A stretch of 64,000 nt of DNA from Molossus alvarezi. Its lineage: Eukaryota; Chordata; Mammalia; Chiroptera; Molossidae. Numbering within the stretch: the first letter of the stretch is position 1; each line of letters begins with the position of its first letter. A program made the position numbers and the translations under genes. The DNA is taken from contig CM073889.1 of NCBI GenBank assembly GCA_037176705.1, positions 106,533,890-106,597,889 on the forward strand, given 5' to 3'. A model generated the notes under the pieces. It was not told where the DNA came from, made no database searches, and saw only the letters and a list, made by a program, of their open reading frames with translations. Below are positions 46,721-57,021 of the stretch, piece after piece.

Positions 46721-47919
46721 TTTTTCTGTTTCTGTTCTATACTAAACTATTAAATGTAACACATGTATAGCAATATATGCGTTACTAAATTACCCATCGC
46801 CTTAACACCTCAGTTTTCTGTTTCTTATTTATAATGGAGGTGCTATGGAGAATAGAAGAGTCTCTGCAAATTGCTTGATGGTCTTTTGAAAGAGCAAGTT
46901 ACCAGAGGAAACATTAAAATAACATGGTTTACAGGAGCCATCTTGGGATATTACAGCTTCCTAAACCACAACACAAAAGAAGTGCATTTCTCCACTACCC
47001 TATTAAATGGACGCACCCTGATTGGTACCTAACATAAATGCTGATGCTTCCTCTTCTGCTCAGCAGGATCTCATTGTAATTAAATGTGTAAGAGCCACAT
47101 GGACCAAAGGTTACCTTGAGGTCTCCAAGCATTACTGCCCATTAATATTAGAAAGTTAGAGCCTAAGCCAGTTGGATTTGGACTCACTGGGGTAGTCAGT
47201 CGACTCTGTGGTTCTGGACAGACTTGACACTTTTTTTAATTGAAGAGTTTGGGATTGTTCATCTTCAAGATTGCTTAAGGTACTCCCATGTGTGACTGGA
47301 GGGTGTAGCTGTGGGTGCTGCTAATCTGATTTTGGTTTGGGTTTATGAGGCCAACTAGCAGATATTCATGGGTGGAAAGTATTTAACTGGGGCCCAAAGT
47401 GGTCTGTGTTGAGTAGGGACTTGTAGCTACAGCCTCTGTTCGAGAAGGGCCCCTCTCCTTCCTGGCTTCACACCTTGAGCCGCCCCCACAGAAAGCGGGG
47501 TGTAGTCACAGGAGCGAGGGGAGCAACCCTCTGGAAGCATCGGCCTGCTGAGACTCAGTGGCTTGTGGCAGCTTACAGAGCTGGGGGCTCACTTTGTGGT
47601 GCACCCACTCGTCTTGTTCCCCTCCTCCTCCATGTAACATTTCCCCGTGCTCCTTCTTACACTCCCCGCTGGAGTCGGTCTCCTTCCGAGTGTCCCCGGC
47701 CCTCCTCCCACCACAGGCGCTGCCCCTCCTCGCTCCTCCGGTGCCCGCAAGTCCACGACTTCATGTTAAGCTTTTACACAGCGACCACTGTTTGTGACCT
47801 CGAAACTGGCATTTCCTATGACACAGTCTCACGAATGGGTAGCAATGAAAACATTGCCTCCGCTCTGGTTTCTTCTTTACTGTTATATGTGACAGAACGT
47901 CCCCTTGGCCAGCAGAGCC
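46721..47919. other. unique non-coding DNA
   Basis: Mostly unique. A 231-codon plus-strand frame begins at 47,475 and runs into the CpG island. I see no domain in it. Confidence 0.4.
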
Positions 47920-48430
47920 TGAGCGGTGGAACTGGCAGGCCCCGCGGTGTCGTGCAGGGGCGCTGGGACGGTTCCCGAGAGCCCGCCGGCCCCGCCGCCC
48001 CACAGCCCGGTTCTGCAGCCGCCAAAGGAAGGGACAGCGAGGGCTTCCTGGCTGCAGATTCCAGCTCAGCTCTCCGCATCCTGTTCCCTGGACCTGGCTG
48101 GCAAGGACTGCTCACCGTCCGGGGACTCCGGGTCCGTCGGAGGACAGCGGGTAAGCGCCACGCGGGGTAAGCGGCGCACCCCGGTCTGCGAGTGGAGGGG
48201 GGACCCTTGCTCAGCACCGGAGCCTCAGCCCGGCCTTCGAGGCAGCAGCAGCAGGTGGAACTCGGGTCCAGGGCATCCAGCGAGGGCACAGGGGGACGAC
48301 CAACCGGGCAGGCCGTCTGCGAGGAGCCGGCCGTGCCGCACGCGGGCCCTGACTCTCCGACTCTCCGAGGCCGCCCTCCCCTGCTGTGGGGTGACTGCGG
48401 GTCAGCGCAGCGCTGGGGACGGTCCCCAGC
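47920..48430. promoter_or_regulatory. CpG island, candidate promoter/first exon
   Basis: By hand count there are about 46 CpG in 47,941-48,420 (480 bp), with GC near 68%, so observed/expected is roughly 0.8. That meets the usual CpG-island criteria and stands out from CpG-poor surroundings. GC-box-like CCGCCCC occurs at about 47,995. Two splice-donor-like motifs on the plus strand, GCGG|GTAAGC at 48,151 and GGGG|GTAAGC-type at 48,167, lie in the middle. No TATA box or matching acceptor was identified. Frames up to 231 codons on both strands reflect high GC. It could be the promoter of an unannotated non-coding transcript, an orphan island, or a GC-rich relic. Confidence 0.6.
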
Positions 48431-48535
48431 ACCCAGCACCCGCCTGCTTGCCTCTCTGTGTTCCTTCATCTACCAACTCTGCTCTGCTCCAGAACAGCAG
48501 ATAAAAAGACAAAAGCTAAGGCAAAGTTGTGGTTT

Positions 48536-48780
48536 GTTTTTTTTAATCCTCACCCGAGGATATGTTTTCAATGATTTTCAGATAGAGTGGGAGGGAGGGA
48601 GGGAGAGAGGGAGAGAGAGGAACGTGATGTGAGAGAGACACATTGGTTGGTTGCCTCCCACATATCCCCAATCAGGGCTGGGACCCAACCACAACCGAAG
48701 TAGGTGCCCTTGGCCGGAATTGAACCCCCGACTCTGGTCTGAGGGCTGACGCTCTAATCCCTGAACCAAACCGGCCAGGG
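48536..48780 (-). repeat. VES SINE
   Basis: Minus-strand copy with head CCCTGGCCGGTTTGGTTCAG, body GGTTGTGGTTGGGTCCCAGC, CATCACGTTCCTCTCTCTCC zone, and CTCGGGTGAGGATTAAAAAA tail. Target-site duplication CAAAGTTGTGGTTT (48,522-48,535) against CAAAGTTGTGGGTTT (48,781-48,795). Confidence 0.96.
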
Positions 48781-48864
48781 CAAAGTTGTGGGTTTTAATA
48801 TATGCCTCTTTGTAGATGGATAGGTCATAACACGGTCATAATGAAATATAAATGACCTACATTT

Positions 48865-48894
48865 ATTATTATTTATTTATTTATTTATTTTGTT
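48865..48894 (-). mobile_element. 30-bp 'tail-only' retroinsertion with 15-bp target-site duplication
   Basis: ATTATTATTTATTTATTTAT... ending TTTTGTT (an A-rich tail on the minus strand) is bracketed by the exact 15-bp duplication AAATGACCTACATTT at 48,850-48,864 and 48,895-48,909. This is what an extremely 5'-truncated L1-mediated insertion looks like when only the tail was copied. Confidence 0.8.
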
Positions 48895-48927
48895 AAATGA
48901 CCTACATTTTTAAAAAGATAAAAATCA

Positions 48928-49169
48928 GCCCTGACCACTTTGGCTCAGCTGTTAGAGCCCAAGGACCAAAGAGTCATGGGTTCCATTCTGGTCAAGGGCA
49001 CATACCTCAGTTGCAGTTTGTCCCCGGCCCTGGTCGGGGTTGTGGGGGAGGCAACCAATCGATGTGTCTCTCTCACATCAATGTCCCCCCCCCCCCAACT
49101 GAAGATAAATGGAAAATATCCTCAGGTGAGGATTACAATAAAATAAAATAAAATAAAATAAAATAAAAT
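48928..49169 (+). repeat. VES SINE with (AAAAT)n tail
   Basis: GCCCTGACCACTTTGGCTCA, then GTTGCAGTTTGTCCCCGGCC, ACCAATCGATGTGTCTCTCT, a 12-14 C run near 49,085-49,098, CCTCAGGTGAGGATTACAAT and a tail of AAAAT repeats. Target-site duplication AAAAAGATAAAAATCA (48,912-48,927) against AAAAAGATAAAATCA (49,170-49,184). The tRNA-like head is damaged at the A box end (GTTAGAGCCCAAGGACC). Confidence 0.96.
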
Positions 49170-49184
49170 AAAAAGATAAAATCA

Positions 49185-49954
49185 AGCAATTACTGAAGCA
49201 TGAGTTCTTTCCGAAATAACTGGTGATGACCTTTGACAAAGAAATCGCGCTGCGGTGTTGTTGACAGGACAATTTCCCACCGAAGCAGAGGGCGGAATGT
49301 AGCAGCTGGCTCTCAAAGCAGGGCGAACCTAAGTTAATTTGTTAGTTCAGGCAAGAAACTGCTCATTTGTTGGTACAAGGCTGAATGAGTACATATTTTT
49401 TAACTGTCGGAAATACAGAAGTCCACCTAAATAATGCCATTCCTGAACAATGTGACAGGTCATCACTAGCTCCCTGCCTATGTTCTCAGGGGTCACTAGC
49501 ATTTCAATGCACGCTCATGCTTCCTATGTCTCTCTCTACCTGGGAAGGGGGTGGGGTTCCAGCTATACTCTCCCATAGGCTGGAAACACAGACACCTTAA
49601 CACCCCAGGACCAATCTTCAACCAGTCAGGGGCAAAAATTGGTTAAAAAAAATAATAATACAGATTCATGTCACCTCAGCGGTACAACCCTGTTGTATAT
49701 TCTACAATCTGTCATGAGTCCCCAGACAGGGGACTCAGGATTAGCCTCAGTTGCCACAGCTGTAACTCATTCATTAATGCGCCTTTTTTTGGTTTCCCTC
49801 ATTCTCAATCTCAATCCCCTGACCTCTGTCTTGGCCTCTGGGATTAACTCCCAAATAAACAACTTGTACTTATACCCCAATCGATGCCCCAGGAGCTGCT
49901 CAGAAAGCGGAGAGGGGGCGGTGTATGAGGCAGAAACAGGGTTTTTCACTTGCT
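49185..49954. other. unique non-coding DNA
   Basis: Nothing recognised. Confidence 0.4.
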
Positions 49955-50180
49955 GAAGTGCCAACAAACAAATATTTGTTGAGTACCTGCTATCTACATA
50001 ACAGTGCCCAACTTAAAGTACAAGAAAGTTTAAGCCCCTGATTGCAAGGGACTCACAAGCTAGGTGGACAAGTCAAATATGAATTTGTCAGATATTAACT
50101 GATGAAATCAGGCAGTGCATGATGACTACAATAAACTGCCAAAGGAAAGCCAGGCAGCATGAATTTGGGTAGGCAGGATA
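49955..50180 (-). repeat. L2 fragment
   Basis: Reverse L2: AACAAATATTTGTTGAGTAC, CTGCTATCTACATAACAGTG, AAGGGACTCACAAGCTAGGT and GATGACTACAATAAACTGCC. Confidence 0.75.
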
Positions 50181-50340
50181 AAGGGAGGGCAATCCTATCG
50201 GCATAACACAAATACATTTGTCTCTAAGAAGAAATTCTGCTGTAAAGAAACCCACTGAAATATGATTAACTCAGTATTTTCCAAACACATCTGAGCCTGG
50301 AAACGTTTCTTCACATAATATTTTATAAAACTCATGTTCA

Positions 50341-50595
50341 GCCCTGGCCGGTTTGGCTCAGCGGTTACAGCGTCGGCCCGCAGACCAGAGAGTCCTCGGT
50401 TCGGTTCCTGCTAAAGGCACATACCTCGGTTGCAGTTTGTCCCCGGCCCTGCTTGGGGTTGTGTGGGTGGCAACCAGTCGATGTGTCTCTCTCACATCGA
50501 TGTTTCTCTTTCTCTCTTCCTCCCTCTCTGCCTTCCACTCTATCTGAAGATAAATGCAAAAATGTCCTCTGGTGAGGATAAAAAAATAAAATAAA
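50341..50595 (+). repeat. VES SINE, young, perfect 16-bp target-site duplication
   Basis: GCCCTGGCCGGTTTGGCTCA, AGCGGTTACAGCGTCGGCCC, TTCGGTTCCTGCTAAAGGCA, GTTGCAGTTTGTCCCCGGCC, CACATCGATGTTTCTCTTTC, CTATCTGAAGATAAATGCAA and CCTCTGGTGAGGATAAAAAA. The duplication ATAAAACTCATGTTCA is exact at 50,325-50,340 and 50,596-50,611. It is among the most intact copies in the window. Confidence 0.98.
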
Positions 50596-50611
50596 ATAAA
50601 ACTCATGTTCA

Positions 50612-51024
50612 ACAGGACACACTTTGGGAAGTGCTGTCTTGGAAGTCAAGTTTCAGCTTCTAGTGTGAGAACCCAGTGCCTTATTCAGTTAAGCCCAGGG
50701 TTTCTCTGTCTCTAGTCACATCCCACTGGCCAACTCAGATGTAAGGTAACTCATTACTTTAAGCCAGTTTGGACAAAACAGACAGACTGTGCAATCTTCC
50801 TAGATATTTAAATTTTTCCGTATGTCAGGATGGATGTATGGTGATGTCTTTCTAATATATACAACACTATTCAAAGCCCTGGAAACTGGAAACAATAAGA
50901 AGAGGCTGACCGATATTGAATTTATGTTTAGAAATGCAAATGCCTTGGGAAAAAATGATGAATTTGTTTTCCATGAGAATACATCCATCCATTCAGCATC
51001 AAATGAAGCACAGCCTTGCTTCCT
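50612..51024. other. unique non-coding DNA
   Basis: Nothing recognised. Confidence 0.4.
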
Positions 51025-51190
51025 GAGTTCAGATCTTGGAGCACTTAACTTCTCTGCACCTCTGTTCCTAGCCATCAGATATATTTACCTCAGAGGGCTA
51101 CTCTGAGGATTAAAAAAAAAAAAAAAATACACTAAAAGGACTTCACGTTGTTCCTGGCCAATACCAAGAGCCCAACAAGGGGTAGCTCTG
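51025..51190 (+). repeat. MIR-like fragment
   Basis: GAGCACTTAACTTCTCTGCA, CCTCTGTTCCTAGCCATCAG, TACCTCAGAGGGCTACTCTG and AGGATTAAAA follow the sense MIR order. A 17-A run has expanded inside it. Confidence 0.65.
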
Positions 51191-51734
51191 TGTAATAACT
51201 GCAGCATGGCTAGTCCTAATAGCATTCTCATTACTTGGTTCCCTTTGAACTCAAGTGGGTTTCTCTCCCCTGTGACCCAAACTGCCTTGACTAGAATGTA
51301 CCCACAATGTGTGTCTGAACGACATCTGGATGAGCCAGATACAACACAGACAAGTTATTTTGAAGAGAACTTGAAATTCTTCTAGAGGGAAAAATCCCCA
51401 CTGATACAACTATGAGAATTCTGGATTTAATACATAAAATCACTCTACAGTTAACTTTCCAGTAGAGAAATTGTTGCAAAACAAAAACAAGACAGACTTG
51501 TATATAAACTTTTTCAGAGAGTTGTGTAAAAAAATGTTTTAATCACTTTTTTTGCTTGCAATTTTGCCTCAATGCCCATGATTGCTTGGAAGAGTTGTGA
51601 GTCAGTACTGCAGTCTCCTTCTCCTCACTCCTTCCTGGGTCTGCTTTGCTACTGAGAGCTTAACGTCCATACAGATGATCCCCAACATCAACATATGGAG
51701 AACTTAAGTAAATAAAACCGTGTCTTCATGGAAC
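51191..51734. other. unique non-coding DNA
   Basis: Nothing recognised. Confidence 0.4.
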
Positions 51735-52060
51735 AGTCTTTCTATCTCCTCTCCTCCTCCCTTTTCTTTTTCCTTCTTTCCTTTCTTCCAGTCCTCCCCG
51801 ATCCTCTCCCTCATCCTATCTTCCCCCCTTTCCCCCTTTCTCTGGTTCTCTCCTTCCCCCATTCTCATTCTCTCACTTCTCAGTGCATCTTGTTCTGTCT
51901 CTCTCTCTCCCTCCCTCCATTTTTCCCTCCTTCAGTGTGCAGTTCACTCCCCTCCCCTCTCCCTGACTCTTTCTTATGTTTGTCTCTCCTTCCCTTCCCC
52001 ATCCCTTTCCCGGTCTCTTTGACCCTCTTTTTCTCTACCTCTGTCTCTCTCAAGTGTGAG
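51735..52060. repeat. pyrimidine-rich low-complexity tract
   Basis: About 325 bp, mostly C/T, in mixed CTCC/TTCC/TCTC motifs without a fixed unit. It is open in two plus frames for lack of purines. It is probably a decayed microsatellite. Confidence 0.85.
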
Positions 52061-52674
52061 CCCCGGATAGAACCAGACTCTATATCTAGCATTGTTCTTT
52101 AGGAGAGGATTTCCTGATGTAAATGGAATATACAACATTTAATACTGCTGACAGCTTAATGAGTGACACAGTACCAGCAGACTTCACTGAACGTGTTAAA
52201 GGGGGGAGAAAACGACCCTCTCAAATCACTGCAGACATAGAAGCAGATGAACAAAGGAAATTAAACCAGTTGCATCCAACAGACTTTGAAACACACCCAC
52301 AAACCTTCTCTTCTCCCTCCTCCCTCAGCAGATCTTCACACTTTTGCTAATACCAGCTGGTTCATACACTCCAGAAGTATCACCCTCACCAGTTACTGCA
52401 AGTGAGACTTCAGATATGGGTTAAATCCACTCTGGTCATTAGCCAGTCTTCTGTCCAATTTTTCCCCTGGATTTTCTTCACCTGGAAAACTGTCCTACTT
52501 TATACGTCCATCATAAGAGGAAAGGAGGGAGGGGGAAGTGGGCAAATGTGGTGCAAAAATTCAATTTTTTCCCCTCTGTTTTAAAAACAAGCAAAGGGAT
52601 CAGGAGAACATTGCTAGTCCCAATTTGGCAATAACCGAGTAAGATAAAGAGAAATATTAATATTGGTAATAGAA
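52061..52674. other. unique non-coding DNA
   Basis: Nothing recognised. Confidence 0.4.
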
Positions 52675-53069
52675 ATGATTCAATTCATTCAAACACTTAA
52701 CAAATGTTCAGTGACTGCGCACCATGTGCCAAGCATTGTGCTAGGTCAAGGGCCCCCAAAGAGGAAGGAGAGACAGGCATGGTGGTCCCTAACTCACAGA
52801 GATGATTATTGTCCTGCTAGAAAGGCAGACAACCAAGCAAATAAAGAACTATGGTAAATGTTACAAGAAAAGTGCATAAAACAAAAAAACAAAGCTACTC
52901 GAGACTATATAAAAACACGGCACATTCAAAGGTTAAGCGAGGAAGGAGAAAGAGGATGGATGCAGAATGGGTCAAGGAAGGCTTTCAAGAATCTCTGGGC
53001 ACTAAAAACATCAGTAGGGGTTAAAGCTTAGTGTGCAAGATGGATAGAATGAAGAAAGATGAGGGTGAA
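52675..53069 (-). repeat. L2, left part (split by L1)
   Basis: Reverse L2: CATTCAAACACTTAACAAAT, ACCATGTGCCAAGCATTGTG, GGTCCCTAACTCACAGAGAT, GTCAAGGAAGGCTTTCAAGA. Its continuation, ACTTTATCCTAAGGGACACA and TGATGTGATCATATGTGAC, lies beyond the L1 at about 57,028-57,150. Confidence 0.75.
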
Positions 53070-53689
53070 CTGGAATTACAACTAAAATATAGAACAATAA
53101 ACCTGAATAAACAACTGAAGACTACATGAACAGAAATCCTATAACCAAGAATTTAGAGAATAAGCCACATCAAGACCACTCCAAACAGGTTGCCCAGAGC
53201 CAGTCACAGGCAGCATCTGACATTGGCCTGCACCAGAGTTCCTCCCAAGAGGCCCCAGAACCAATACACCCAGTGGCCAGTTTCAGACAACATCAGAGCA
53301 GGACCCAATTAGCTTCACAAGTGGCATATCCAAAAGGAGATCTTGGCATGTACCAAATCCTGCTGAGGAAAATTCTACTTCATGTGGTCAGCACTTGCAC
53401 AGCAGATCATATACAGAGGTCAGGGTTAATCCTCACAGTCAGCCAGGCTGAGGATCAACTACACACACAAATGAACCATTAGCAATCAAGACTTAATTAC
53501 AATGGGAGGGCCCACACAACCTATACAAGGGACATTCTTAGAGCACCCAGATCAGGTGATCAAGGAGACTGTGCCATTGGGTTCCACAGGACACCTACTA
53601 CATAAGGCCACCCTATCAAGACTGGGTCATAGCAGATCTACCTAATACATACAAGCAAACAAAAAGAAGTAGGCAAAATAGAAAGACCA

Positions 53690-54545
53690 AAAAAAGCCTC
53701 AAAAGAAAGAACAGGAGAAATCTACAGAAAAAGAGCTAAATGAAATAGAGACAAGCCATCTACAGATATAGAGTTTAAATAGTTATAAGGATGCTCAAGG
53801 AATACAGTGAGAACTTCAATAAGGAGGTAGTAAGCATTAAAAAATGACAGAAACCATAAAAAAAGAACCAGTTAGAAATTAAGAATATAATATCTGAAAT
53901 AAAAAATATATTAGAATGAATAAATAGTAGGTTGAATGAAGTAGAGGACTGAATCAGAGATTTGGAAAACAAAGTAGCAGAAAACATCAAATCAGAGAAG
54001 AAAAAAGAATTTTAGAAAATGAGGATAGTTTAAGGAACCTTTGGGACACATGAAGCATAACAACATCCATGTCATAAGGGTACCAGAAAGAGGAGAGAGA
54101 GAGAGAGAAAGGAATTGAGAACCAATTTGAATGAATAATGACCAAAAAATTCCCTAATCTGGTGAAAGAAAAAGACACACAAGTTCAGGAAGTGTAGAAA
54201 ATCCAAAACAGGATGAACTCGAAGAGGTCCACACCAAAAAACATCATAATTAAAATTGCAAAGGTTAAGGACAAAGAGAGAATCTTAAAAGCAGCAAGAG
54301 AAAGACAGTTAGTTACGTACAAGAGAGCTCGCATAAGACTGACAACTGATTTCTCACCAAAACCTTAGAGTCCAGAAGGAGTTGGCGTGAAATATTCAAA
54401 GTGATGAAAAGCAAGGACCTACAACCAAGACTACTCTACCCAGCAAGGCTACTATTTAAAATTGGTGGAGAAATAAAGAGCTTCCAAGACTAAAAAAAAA
54501 GCTAAAGGAGTCCATTACCACCAAACCAATATTATAATAAATGTT
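53690..54545 (+). pseudogene. L1 ORF1 remnant
   Basis: Sequence order matches carnivore/bat L1 ORF1: GAAAAAGAGCTAAATGAAAT, GATTTGGAAAACAAAGTAGC, TAAGGGTACCAGAAAGAGGA, GTGATGAAAAGCAAGGACCT, CTACTCTACCCAGCAAGGCT and GTTAAAGGGTCTTATTTATA at the end. ORF1p is normally an RNA-binding coiled-coil trimer that packages L1 RNA. Here several in-frame stops and indels break it, and only short frames survive. Confidence 0.85.
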
Positions 54546-54629
54546 AAAGGGTCTTATTTATAAAGAAGAAAAGGGAAAGAGGAAAATAGCAACAACAACA
54601 ACAAAACAGAGGAGCATAGTTATAAAAAA

Positions 54630-55470
54630 TAAAATGGCAATAAATATGTACCTATCAATAATAACTTTAAATTTAAATGGCTTACATGCTCTAATCAAAA
54701 GACATAGGGTAGCAGAATAAATAAGAAAAGCAGCCCGGCTGGTGTGGCTCAGTGGTTGAGCATTGACCCATGCACCAAGAGGTCGCCAGTTCCATTCCCA
54801 GTCAGGACACATGCCCAGGTTGTGGGCCCAATCCCCAGTGGGGGGCATGCAGGAGGTGGCCAATCGATGTTCTCTCTCATCCATGTGTCTATCTCTCTCT
54901 CCCCCTCTCCCTTCCTCTCTCTCTAAAATCAATAAAGAAAAAAATATTTTTAAAGAAAAGCTGGCCCATATATGTGCTGTCTACAAGAGACTCACCTCAG
55001 AATGAAAGATACACGCAGACTAAAAGTGAAGGAATGGAAAAAGATTATTTCATGCAAATGAAAATGAAAAATAAAGCTGAGGTAGCAATACTTATATCAG
55101 ACAAAATATACTTGAAAACAAAGGCCATAACAAGAGACAAAGAAGGACATTACATAATTATAAAGGGAGCAATCCAATAAGAAGATATAACTCTTGTAAA
55201 TATTTATGCACCCAACATAAGAGCACCTAAATATGTAAAGCAAATCTTGATGAACATAAAGGGAGAGAATGACAGAAATACACTTATAGTAGGGAATTTT
55301 AACACCCCATTAATATCAATGGATAGATCTTCCAGAAAGAAAATCATCAAGGTAATGATGGCCTTACATGACACACTAGATCAACTGGATTTAATTGACA
55401 TCTTCAGAGCATTTCAACCCAAAGCAGAAGAAGATAACATTCTTTTCAAGTGCATATGGAACATTTTCTA
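54630..55470 (+). pseudogene. L1 ORF2 endonuclease-domain remnant
   Basis: Includes the ORF2 start-side sequence TAACTTTAAATTTAAATGGC, then the SINE, then CTACAAGAGACTCACCTCAG and the frame at 55,250-55,471 (LIVGNFNTPLISMDRSSRKK; then LDLIDIFRAFQPK). The family's conserved GDFN catalytic motif reads GNFN here; the Asp-to-Asn codon is AAT at 55,295-55,297. Endonuclease activity would be lost even without the other breaks. Confidence 0.88.
54732..54952 (+). repeat. bat tRNA-derived SINE (second subfamily) nested in L1
   Basis: GCCCGGCTGGTGTGGCTCAG, GTTGAGCATTGACCCATGCA, CAGTTCCATTCCCAGTCAGG, GTTGTGGGCCCAATCCCCAG, CCAATCGATGTTCTCTCTCA, TC zone and CTAAAATCAATAAAGAAAAA. The 9-bp target-site duplication AAGAAAAGC at 54,723-54,731 and 54,953-54,961 restores the L1 reading when removed. 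Confidence 0.95.
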
Positions 55471-55474
55471 GGAG

Positions 55475-56390
55475 CATACAATAGGGTAAAGATAGTCTAA
55501 TCAATAAATAGTGTTGGGAATATATAGATACATGCAGAAAAATGATATTAAACCACCTTCTTATACCATACACAAAAATAAACTCAAAAGGGATTAAAGA
55601 CTTAAATGTAAGACTCAAAACAATAAAAATCCTAGAAGAAAACAGGCATTAAAATCTCAGACATTTCTCATAACAATATATATATTTTTTGATATGTCTC
55701 CTCCAGTAAAGGAAACAAAAGAAAAAAATCAACAAATGGGACTACATCAAACTAAAAAGGTTTTGCACAGCAAAGGAAACCATCAATAAAATGAAAAGAT
55801 AACCCACTGAGTGGAAAAACATATTCACCAATGATGCACCTTGATAAGGGGTTAATATCTAAATTTTATAAAGAACTTATAGAACTCAACAACAAACAAC
55901 GAACAATCCAATTAAAAAATGGGCCAAGGACCTGAAAAGACACTTCTCAAAAGAGGACATGGAGATGGCCAAGAGACAGATGGAGAGATGCTCAACGCCA
56001 CTAATCATCAGAGAAATGTAAATTAAAATCACAGTGAGATATCACCTCATACCTGTCGGAACTGCTATCATCAATAAATCAACAAACAGTAAGTATTGGT
56101 GAAGATGCAGAGGAAAGGGAACCCTAATGTACTGTTGGTGGGAATGTGGATTGGTGCAGCCACCATGGAAAACAGTATGGCATTTCCTCAAAAAATTAAA
56201 ACTCAAACTGCGTTCTGACCCAGTGATTCCACTTTTCAGAATATATCCAAAGAAACTTGAAACTGATTAAAAAGAATATATGCACCCCTATGTTCACTGT
56301 AGCATTATTTACAATAGCTAAGATTTGGAAGTAGCCCAAGTGTTCATCAGTAGATAAGTGGATAAAAAAGCTGTGGTACATTTATACCAT
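55475..56390 (+). pseudogene. L1 ORF2 C-terminal remnant
   Basis: Begins within sequence that in the 44.8-kb L1 lies just upstream of the C-terminal region (AATAGGGTAAAGATAGTCTA), continues through ACACTTCTCAAAAGAGGACA, ATGTACTGTTGGTGGGAATG and CCCAAGTGTTCATCAGTAGA. Multiple frameshifts. The reverse-transcriptase core expected before it is absent. Confidence 0.88.
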
Positions 56391-56898
56391 AAAATACTAC
56401 TTGGCAATGAAAAAGAAGGAAATCTTACCTTTTGTGACAGCATGGATGGACCTGGAGAATATTATGCTAGTGAAATAAGCCAGTCAGGGAAAGACGAATA
56501 CCATATGATTTCACTTATATGTAGAATCTAATGAACAAAATAAACAAACAAAATAGAAACAGACTCATTGATATAGAAAACAGACTGACAGCTGTTAAAA
56601 GGAAAGGGAGTTGGGGGTTGGGAGAAAAAGGTGAGGGGATTAAGCAAACAAGCAAACAAAACTTATAGACATAGACAACAGTGTGGTGATTCCCAGAGGG
56701 AAAGGGGGGTTGGAGGAGGTAGAGGAGGGTAAAGAGGGGTAAACTGTGATGAAGGGAGGCTTGACTTGGGTGGTGAACACACAATACAATATACAGATGA
56801 TGTGTTATAGAATTATACACCTGAAACCTATATAATTTTATTAACCAATGCCACCCCAATAAATACAATAAATTTAAAAAATAAAATAAAGAAAACTG

Positions 56899-57004
56899 CC
56901 CTGACCAGTTTGGCTCAGCAGTTGAGCATCGGCCTGCGGACCAGAGAGTCCTGGGTTCGGTTCCTGCTAGGGGCACGTACCACAAAAAAAGAAAAGAAAA
57001 GAAA
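56899..57004 (+). repeat. half-SINE: tRNA-like head only plus A-rich tail
   Basis: GCCCTGACCAGTTTGGCTCA, CAGCAGTTGAGCATCGGCCT, GGGTTCGGTTCCTGCTAGGG, GCACGTACC and then an A-rich GAAAA tail. The VES body that should follow CACGTACC is missing. Own target-site duplication AAAATAAAGAAAACTG (56,883-56,898, 57,004-57,019) is exact, so the short form itself was retroposed into the L1 tail. Confidence 0.9.
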
Positions 57005-57021
57005 AAATAAAGAAAACTGAA

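Larger units (their letters stand above)
53070..57012 (+). mobile_element. LINE-1 with 5' UTR remnant, ORF1, endonuclease part and 3' end; reverse-transcriptase region deleted
   Basis: Order: 5' UTR-like (53,070 to about 53,670, e.g. TACATAAGGCCACCCTATCA), ORF1, start of ORF2 with the endonuclease part, abrupt jump at about 55,470-55,475, ORF2 C-terminal region, 3' UTR (CACCTGAAACCTATATAATT) and A-rich tail. Likely target-site duplication AAAGATGAGGGTGAA (53,055-53,069) against AAAACTGAAGGTGAA (57,013-57,027), 12 of 15 matching. It contains a SINE at 54,732-54,952, and a half-SINE sits in its tail. It is dead by stops, indels and the deletion. Confidence 0.92.

Noticed and set aside
47475..48170. 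231-codon plus-strand frame through the CpG island
   Set aside because: No domain recognised; overlapping frames of similar length on both strands are expected at this GC content. Kept only as part of the island description.
53070..57012. HAL1-type (half-L1) element instead of a deleted L1
   Set aside because: Endonuclease-region sequence and an L1 ORF2 C-terminus with L1 3' UTR are all present, so an internally deleted L1 explains it better. A shared-junction family remains possible and is listed as a test.
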